Shown here piece by piece: positions 26,667 through 32,627 of a stretch of 32,627 nucleotides of DNA. The notes under the pieces are model-generated. The model did not search any database. It saw only the letters and a program-made list of their open reading frames with translations, and was not told the origin of the DNA. The stretch spans positions 1-32,627 of the forward strand of contig QNDR01000017.1 of assembly GCA_003646025.1 (NCBI GenBank). The letters are read 5' to 3'. This stretch comes from Candidatus Fermentibacterota bacterium (GTDB lineage: Bacteria > Fermentibacterota > Fermentibacteria > Fermentibacterales > JCC-6). Within the stretch, counting starts at the first letter, position 1. Each line of letters begins with the position of its first letter. The translations under genes were made by a program, and so were the position numbers.

Positions 26667-28006
26667 AGGGACGATTTCCCGGCTTTGAACCTTTCGAAAG
26701 AATATTTTACCGCAACAAGCGAAGCAATTATCAGAGGAACATCGAGGGCAACCCTGTGGGGAGTTCCAGAGGCGGTGAGAAGATGCATCAGAATGTACCC
26801 TGCGATTACTCCGGCTGTGTACACACCGACCCTGCCTTTGCGGGTCAGGAGAAGCATACCGGCAAAAAAGAAAACACCTACCCAGAAAAAGGACAACAGC
26901 CCGAGCATTGTGTGTACCGGCGAGAAGTGGTTAAGGGGAAACGGCTTGAAGAATTCAGCAAATCTGCACGCCGACAGGTGAAGAAACACCAGCGGGTTTG
27001 CCTTGAGAAAACTGCTCTGGCGCGAATAAAGAACACTGTCTCTCTGGAACTCCGTTTCTGTGGTAAAAACCGGAAATTCAGCCAGTTCCGCCTGGTTCAG
27101 TCTGGGCAGCCAGACCTGACGGACAGGACCGTAAAGCAGCCTTGCTCCTTCAGCTTCATCAAGAAAAGCATCTGTAAATATTCTGCCGTTGTACTCCCAC
27201 ATCTGCACCCCTCCCTGAAGGGGAAGCAGCTGGTATCTGCCCATTGTGTTCCTGTTCCGAAGTACCCACGGAACAAGAACCACGGCAAAAGAAACCAGCA
27301 GAACAAGAATTGACGGCAACAGTTTTATCGCAAATTTACCAGCTGCCAGAACCATTACTGCAAGCCAGGCAACCATGGGAAGAGCAGCAGGTCTTACGAG
27401 AAAGGTCACACCCCATACAAAACCGGCCACAATACCATTTGCAAGCCGGGGTTTTTCCAGATAACGCAATGAAAACAACAGGCCGGCAACAAACAGAAGT
27501 GAAAAAAGGGCCTGTGTGGCTGGAACAGCCTGGAAATAGAGTTCAAAAGGGTCGAGAGCAATAAACACCCCGGCTGCTGTGTACCACCAGCCTGAAAGGA
27601 ACCGGGAGGCGATCCGCATTCCCAGAAACACAGTCAGGAGCCCGAGAACAAGCTGAACTCCAACCACCGCGGTCAGGTTTCCAATACCGGCAACGGCGAA
27701 GATGAGCGCCTCAAACAGAGCAAAACCCGGGACAAGAAATGATGTGGGTTTTTCAGGCAGCAGCACACCGTAAAAACCACCGGTTTCTCTGAAGAACTCA
27801 AGACTGGCATCACGCCTTGGGTCTGGATCGTGGAACATTGATTCAGACAGCATGAATCCTCTGCCTGAAACGATGTTTTCCGCCAGATTGGCCTGAACCT
27901 GTCCCTCGCCTACCAGAAAGAAGCCGGATACGGCAAGAAAGAACACCACCAGCCGTGCCAGCAGCGCCAGTAGAAATATGTAGGGCTCTAGTCTTTTCCT
28001 CTGCAC
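26663..28006 (-). CDS. GT39-like multi-pass membrane glycosyltransferase
   Basis: 447 aa polytopic; GVTFLVRPAALPMVAWL, VPWVLRNRNTMGRYQLLPLQGGVQMWEYN, LMHLLTASGTPHRVALDVPL; GTG start overlapping the deacetylase by 19 nt. Confidence 0.75.
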   Translation of the reverse strand: MQRKRLEPYIFLLALLARLVVFFLAVSGFFLVGEGQVQANLAENIVSGRGFMLSESMFHDPDPRRDASLEFFRETGGFYGVLLPEKPTSFLVPGFALFEALIFAVAGIGNLTAVVGVQLVLGLLTVFLGMRIASRFLSGWWYTAAGVFIALDPFELYFQAVPATQALFSLLFVAGLLFSLRYLEKPRLANGIVAGFVWGVTFLVRPAALPMVAWLAVMVLAAGKFAIKLLPSILVLLVSFAVVLVPWVLRNRNTMGRYQLLPLQGGVQMWEYNGRIFTDAFLDEAEGARLLYGPVRQVWLPRLNQAELAEFPVFTTETEFQRDSVLYSRQSSFLKANPLVFLHLSACRFAEFFKPFPLNHFSPVHTMLGLLSFFWVGVFFFAGMLLLTRKGRVGVYTAGVIAGYILMHLLTASGTPHRVALDVPLIIASLVAVKYSFERFKAGKSSL

Positions 28007-28719
28007 CAGTCACCGAACCATTCAGAGGTAATAAGCTCAAGCTCTCCAGGCTGGCCGGATGACCAGACTTTTTCGGTTGCGGGGTGCATAACGATTTCGG
28101 TGGTACCATCACTGCAGATGGATGTGTACCTGCCGAGATACTTCCTGGTTATTTTACCCGCCTTTCCGAAACCAAGCATCCTGTCTGTGGTAACCAGCCC
28201 TGCTGATTCCAGAGCCTGCTTCAACTCACACCCGAACGAATTAAGCTTGAGCCCTGCAGGAAATCTCATCATCTTGTCGGGAAGCACCGCAGACCTGACC
28301 GTTCGTATTCCGTAATCCTTTGCAAGATTGATTATCACCTTCTGCAGCGCAGGCAGATTGTGCAGATGACGATGGCTGTCCAGAGCTGTGACAACACCGC
28401 CTGTTGACAGTATTTTCTCGATCTGAGCAGACCATTCTTTCTGTACAGAATCTGCAAGAGAATCAGCTTTCCTTACCCACGAAGCAAATGATTCCGGAAA
28501 ATCACTCTGCTTCAGAAGAAACGGCCCCCGGCAGCAGTCCAGATGGGCTGCGACACGGACACCGCCGGCAAGGGCCATCATGGTTGCCTCTGCAAAGTGA
28601 CTGCCTGTTGCCATAATACTAACCCTGCTGACATTTCCGGATTCAATACACTTCTGGACAGCGGCATTTACCGCCGGGTGCATACCACCATCGTCGATTG
28701 TTACCGTAAGTTCTCTCAT
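27988..28719 (-). CDS. ChbG/HpnK (YdjC-like) family deacetylase
   Basis: LTVTIDDGGMHPAVNAAVQKCIESGNVSRVSIMATGSHFAEA, GVRVAAHLDCCRGP, TALDSHRHLHNLPALQKVI. Confidence 0.85.
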   Translation of the reverse strand: MRELTVTIDDGGMHPAVNAAVQKCIESGNVSRVSIMATGSHFAEATMMALAGGVRVAAHLDCCRGPFLLKQSDFPESFASWVRKADSLADSVQKEWSAQIEKILSTGGVVTALDSHRHLHNLPALQKVIINLAKDYGIRTVRSAVLPDKMMRFPAGLKLNSFGCELKQALESAGLVTTDRMLGFGKAGKITRKYLGRYTSICSDGTTEIVMHPATEKVWSSGQPGELELITSEWFGDWCRGKD

Positions 28720-30089
28720 ACTCTCCTCACCTTCAGCAAAGTTCTTTTGAAGTTACGTGGCCCCAGAACCGTGCGTACCGTCTTCAGTATTCTTGCCGGA
28801 TGTGTATAAAACTTCCAGAAAGCATTCTTCTTAAGTTTCTCTATCTGCTCCGGCGTGATACCGTCCAGCGAGTAAACGCTTTTATGAAAACAGTCAAACT
28901 CAAAATAGTCGGCATTTATCAGATCCTTTGACATATCCCAGAGTGCTGTGTGGGGAAACGGGGTTGTAATATCAAAAAGAGCATCATCAAACGGTTCCTT
29001 CGCGGCAAAATCAATGGTCTGTTTCATTTCCTCAACCGTTTCTCCCGGTGCCCCCAGCATGAAGTAACCCTGAACATATATTCCCCGGGAGTTACACATA
29101 CGAAGGGCTTTCCTGACACCTTCCACAGTGATTCCCTTCCTGTATATATCGTCCAGAACCCTCTGTGATGCCGATTCGACACCCATGTTGACCTTTGAGA
29201 GCCCGGCACCGACCATTGTATCAAGAAGCTCTTCAGTAAGAAGGTCTGCACGGACATTGCAGCACCACCTGAGCTTGAGGCCCTCTTTGTTCATCAGTGA
29301 GCAGATTTCTGTTACCCACGGATGGTCTACAATAAAGGTGGAATCCTCGAACATGAAACCGTTGATTGAATATGTGTTTACAAGGTACTTCAGCTCTTCA
29401 ACAATAGATTCCGGAGAACGCTTCCGCATTTTTTTACCAAATATTTCAGACAGAGTAGGCTGACAGAAAGTGCAGGTGTACGGGCAACCCCGGGTACCCA
29501 TAATGGTTGTACCCTTTAGACTTGAATCAACCCTGTCCATGGAATACCATGTTGTGAAATACTTCTTCATATCGAAGATGTCTCTGTCTGGGAGAGGAAG
29601 GGTATCCAGATTTTTGACCAGCAGCCTTCCCGGGACGGCAACAGCCCTGCCGTCTTTCATAAAACACGCCCCGGGGATCTCTCCCGGATCTGTGCCCTCA
29701 ACAATCAACCTGAACGCAATTTCCCCCTCGCCGGAGTACACCAGATCGGCACCTGATGTTTCAAGGGTTTCAACGGGAAGAACGGTAGCGTGGGGACCGC
29801 CAACCATCAGATAGGTTCCTGGAGAATCCCTTCTTACAACGTCACAGGCTGTAAGGGTTGCACCAATCTGAGGTGTGACCACTGTTATGGAAACAGCATC
29901 AGGTTTGAATTCCGCCAGCATTCTGCTGAGATGTTCAAATGGCTTCTTTTCAAAAGACATATCACACAGAGCTGTTTCAGCTCCGCACTGTTTCGCCACG
30001 GCAGAAAGCATCGCTATACCCAGAGGCGGCTGGCCTGACGGATAACGCGTTTCGGGGAACACGAAAAGAATCTTCTTAAACCTGATCAA
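28716..30089 (-). CDS. B12-binding domain radical SAM protein, start re-assigned to TTG at 30087-30089
   Basis: KILFVFPETRYPSGQPPLGIAMLSAVAKQCG, LMVGGPHATVLP, MGTRGCPYTCTFCQPT (CxxxCxxC), GYFMLGAPGETVEEMKQT. TTG overlaps the upstream TGA (TTGA). Confidence 0.9.
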   Translation of the reverse strand: MIRFKKILFVFPETRYPSGQPPLGIAMLSAVAKQCGAETALCDMSFEKKPFEHLSRMLAEFKPDAVSITVVTPQIGATLTACDVVRRDSPGTYLMVGGPHATVLPVETLETSGADLVYSGEGEIAFRLIVEGTDPGEIPGACFMKDGRAVAVPGRLLVKNLDTLPLPDRDIFDMKKYFTTWYSMDRVDSSLKGTTIMGTRGCPYTCTFCQPTLSEIFGKKMRKRSPESIVEELKYLVNTYSINGFMFEDSTFIVDHPWVTEICSLMNKEGLKLRWCCNVRADLLTEELLDTMVGAGLSKVNMGVESASQRVLDDIYRKGITVEGVRKALRMCNSRGIYVQGYFMLGAPGETVEEMKQTIDFAAKEPFDDALFDITTPFPHTALWDMSKDLINADYFEFDCFHKSVYSLDGITPEQIEKLKKNAFWKFYTHPARILKTVRTVLGPRNFKRTLLKVRRV

Positions 30090-31399
30090 TGCTTTCCCTT
30101 TCCACAACAGGATTCAAGAGCAACTCCGATAAGAAATACTGCATCCACAGGCAGCCGGTACCTCACCCCTCCGTGAGCCAGTGCATGCATCAGAAGATAC
30201 AAAACAAAAAGGCTGAAGAGAAATACCGTTTCAGGGTGAGACCTGCCGCGCCACAAACCAACTCCTCCGAACAGCATAAGAGGATAGATAACCAGACCGG
30301 CAACCATTCCTCTTGAGCCCAGTGTACTGCCACCTGGAGAGAGAAAACTAACAGCTCTGTTCCAGGCCAGCCACAGCATAAGCCGGGGATTGCTGCGGAT
30401 GTACCCGGCAGCAGAAGAACCCAGAGCCCTGCTTCTGGCCAGCTCCCCGGGAATTGAATCAGTTGAGGGATACTCAAGCAGAGAAGTGTTGTTCTGCTGA
30501 AGGTTCTCAGGTACATTAATACCTTCCAGAGCAAGAACTTCCGGGTTGTTTCTCATCCATAGATTCAAGGAACCTTTTGTAGGCATAAGCACCGGTTCAC
30601 CAAGTGAAATCCAGTTCCTGACAACCCAGGGAGACACTGCTACAGCAAAGCCGCCCACAAGGAAGAACAGCGCTTTCCAGTTTTTTCTCCATGCCAGATA
30701 CAGGAGCTGAAGCGGTACCAGGAACAACGCCGTAGCTCTTATCAGAAAGAACACACCGGTGGACACTCCGGCAAGAAATCCCTTTCCCCTTCCCCTTCCA
30801 GAGGACAGTACGAGCATGGATGATATCATCAGCATGGAGATATGGGCAGTTTCCGTCATGGCATAGGCTGAATAGTAAACAAACGGCGGGTACAGAGACC
30901 ACAGTACAGCAGCCATAAGACCTGATTCCGCTCCCCAGACTTCCGTTACCAGTTTTCTTACTGCAAAAGCTCCGCCAATGGCAAAAAGCAAATTAAGTGT
31001 AAACACTGAACCACTTACTGCCCCGAACACCGAGAAGAAAAGAGCCAGCAGAACGGAATAGCCAGGCTCCATAACCGCAGTGGGTGTTTCCACTGGTGCA
31101 AGACCGAACACATAGTCGGGGTTTTCCGTCCAGATCCTCTGGGGACTTCCGCCTGTGTTCCTGAGATTCTTAAGCAGTCCCAGATCTGAAGAGAACGAAA
31201 AACCTTCCCCTTCAGCAATTCTGCCTGCGGTGTGTATGTACAGCCCCTGGTCTCTTGCCGGCAGAGGCAGCTCACCGCCCAGATAGAAAAACAGCAGCAT
31301 TCTGGGCAGAATAACAGCCAGGAAAACCACCAGAACCGTGTGGGGAAGCAGAGGTGCCAGGTACCTGTTTACCGTGCAGACATACCCTTTGTCGGACAT
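30086..31399 (-). CDS. GT39-like multi-pass membrane glycosyltransferase
   Basis: 437 aa polytopic; GVFFLIRATALFLVPLQLLYLAW, SPWVVRNWISLGEPVLMPTKGSLNLWMRN, LLMHALAHGGVRYRLPVDAVFLIG. Confidence 0.78.
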   Translation of the reverse strand: MSDKGYVCTVNRYLAPLLPHTVLVVFLAVILPRMLLFFYLGGELPLPARDQGLYIHTAGRIAEGEGFSFSSDLGLLKNLRNTGGSPQRIWTENPDYVFGLAPVETPTAVMEPGYSVLLALFFSVFGAVSGSVFTLNLLFAIGGAFAVRKLVTEVWGAESGLMAAVLWSLYPPFVYYSAYAMTETAHISMLMISSMLVLSSGRGRGKGFLAGVSTGVFFLIRATALFLVPLQLLYLAWRKNWKALFFLVGGFAVAVSPWVVRNWISLGEPVLMPTKGSLNLWMRNNPEVLALEGINVPENLQQNNTSLLEYPSTDSIPGELARSRALGSSAAGYIRSNPRLMLWLAWNRAVSFLSPGGSTLGSRGMVAGLVIYPLMLFGGVGLWRGRSHPETVFLFSLFVLYLLMHALAHGGVRYRLPVDAVFLIGVALESCCGKGKH

Positions 31400-31401
31400 G
31401 A

Positions 31402-32627
31402 TCAGCCTCTGGAAAACACAGAGGTGAAAAAGGCGCGGGCATCATGCCACAGACCCTTTACTCCATGGAGTTTCAGATGCTTCCAGAAAACAGAAGGTAT
31501 CCTGGTGAAGGGTTTTCTCAACAGGTAGGTTCTCCCTATGGTCCCCTGTGCCCAGTCGCGGAGCTCTGTGAGTTCTCTGTTTGAAAAATCCGTGAGATTG
31601 ACCAGCAGCTCATCTGCTGCGTTCATCTTCATGAGGAATTCTTCAACATCATCTATGAGCCCCTTTTCAAGGGCAGTGTTGTAGATCGCCGTTCCGGGAT
31701 AAGGGGTAACAAACAACATTGGAGCCGTTATATCCGCCTGTTTGCAGAACTTCACAGTCTGCTTTACCGTCTCTCGGGTTTCTCCGAACATCCCGATGAT
31801 AAAACTTCCCTCAGCATGTATTCCAACCGATTCCGTAAGCTTTACGGCATCAAGACACTGCTGTGCAGTAACTCCTCTTCTCATGTTTTCCAGCATCCAG
31901 TCGCTCCCGGATTCAATCCCGTAAGAGATCCAGTCACACCCGGCATCTTTCATGGTTTCAAGCATCTCCCTGTCCACGGTGTTTACCCTGCCCAGACATG
32001 ACCACCTGATACCTGGAAGCTTCTGCTTCATCAGCTTACAGACCTCCATAACAAACTTTCTGTCACTTGTAAAAAGATCGTCAGGAAAACCAGTGTAGTG
32101 TATGTCATACCTTTTAACAAGCTCTTCCAGCTCTGTTACAATCGCTTCTGGAGATCTCCTTCTTACACTCCTGCCATAGATTCTGTAGCAGTACACGCAG
32201 TTGAAAGGACAACCTCTGCTGGCAAGAGTTTCAAGATGCCTTACTTTTTTCTGCCTGTGGTCAATGCTGGATACATAGTTCTCTATAGGAAACAGATCCC
32301 ACGCAGGCCAGGGAAGTGAGTCGAGGTCTGCTATTGGCTCACGTGGCCGTGACTTCTGAAGAATTCCTTCGCTGTCCAGCCAGGCCAGACCGGAAACCTG
32401 CTTCCAGTCGGTTCCTCTTTCCACAGCATCTGCAAGCTCTACCGCTGTTATCTCGCCTTCTCCCAGTACCACGCAGTCAAGTTCGCATGATTTGAGGTAA
32501 ACCTCAGGAACTGTAGAGACACCACTGTTTCCCGCAGTTGTAAAAACTCCCGGCAGCCTGCTTCTCACAAGTTTCGTAAGTTCTTTCACATACCGGAATC
32601 GAGTTACCATTCCGCCAAATGCCACCA
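31402..32627 (-). CDS. B12-binding domain radical SAM protein (5' end truncated by window edge)
   Basis: FGGMVTRFRYVKELTKLVR... (inside the B12-binding region), LASRGCPFNCVYCYRIYG (CxxxCxxC), SFIIGMFGETRETVKQT. The ORF-track start at 32625 is a GTG that is probably internal. Confidence 0.9.
   Translation of the reverse strand, partial: VAFGGMVTRFRYVKELTKLVRSRLPGVFTTAGNSGVSTVPEVYLKSCELDCVVLGEGEITAVELADAVERGTDWKQVSGLAWLDSEGILQKSRPREPIADLDSLPWPAWDLFPIENYVSSIDHRQKKVRHLETLASRGCPFNCVYCYRIYGRSVRRRSPEAIVTELEELVKRYDIHYTGFPDDLFTSDRKFVMEVCKLMKQKLPGIRWSCLGRVNTVDREMLETMKDAGCDWISYGIESGSDWMLENMRRGVTAQQCLDAVKLTESVGIHAEGSFIIGMFGETRETVKQTVKFCKQADITAPMLFVTPYPGTAIYNTALEKGLIDDVEEFLMKMNAADELLVNLTDFSNRELTELRDWAQGTIGRTYLLRKPFTRIPSVFWKHLKLHGVKGLWHDARAFFTSVFSRG

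Noticed and set aside
26756-27313. Plus-strand 185 aa ORF (and other plus-strand ORFs in 26.4-28.6 kb)
   Set aside because: Antisense to the GT39-like gene; no recognisable motifs.
1-32627. CRISPR arrays, tRNA/rRNA genes, toxin-antitoxin or phage-defence systems
   Set aside because: No regularly spaced repeats, no tRNA-like cloverleaf or rRNA segments noticed, and no defence-type domains among the ORFs.

Overview
The window is almost entirely minus-strand coding, except for the leftmost ~450 bp. (A) About 45-270: a stop-ridden, frameshifted relic that reads like the C-terminal half of an IS3-family transposase. (B) 457-6035: a NusG-domain-II protein, an AmmeMemoRadiSam-type radical SAM enzyme (AmrS), ApbE, a zinc-ribbon protein, a DUF5683-like secreted protein, an M19 dipeptidase, two small membrane-associated proteins, an LptE-like lipoprotein and dUTPase. 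(C) 6088-14571: a conventional rimP-nusA-infB-rbfA-truB-ribF-rpsO-pnp block, with intrinsic terminators on both sides (after pnp, and between the glycan cluster and rimP). (D) 14685 to the right edge: a large, tightly packed surface-glycan/envelope cluster. It holds three B12-binding-type radical SAM proteins, two paralogous GT39-like membrane glycosyltransferases, a ChbG/HpnK-like deacetylase, GT9, GT2, both a polytopic (WecA/MraY-type) and a monotopic (WbaP-type) phosphoglycosyltransferase, a Wzy-like O-antigen ligase with TPRs, two putative outer-membrane barrel proteins, a secreted glycogen-binding-like (CBM48/AMPK1-CBM) protein and an orphan MalK/UgpC-type ATPase. The points most worth following up are: (1) the tandem radical SAM/GT39 modules with a coupled deacetylase, a plausible uncharacterised glycan- or lipid-remodelling pathway; (2) pervasive NTGA stop/start overlaps using all four NTG codons, including two likely CTG starts (ApbE and a barrel protein) that the ORF track truncates; (3) the IS3 relic; (4) a possible attenuator-like leader before rimP. 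Family calls are from motif recognition only; no searches were run. The organism looks like a Gram-negative FCB-like or candidate-phylum bacterium, which is inference only.
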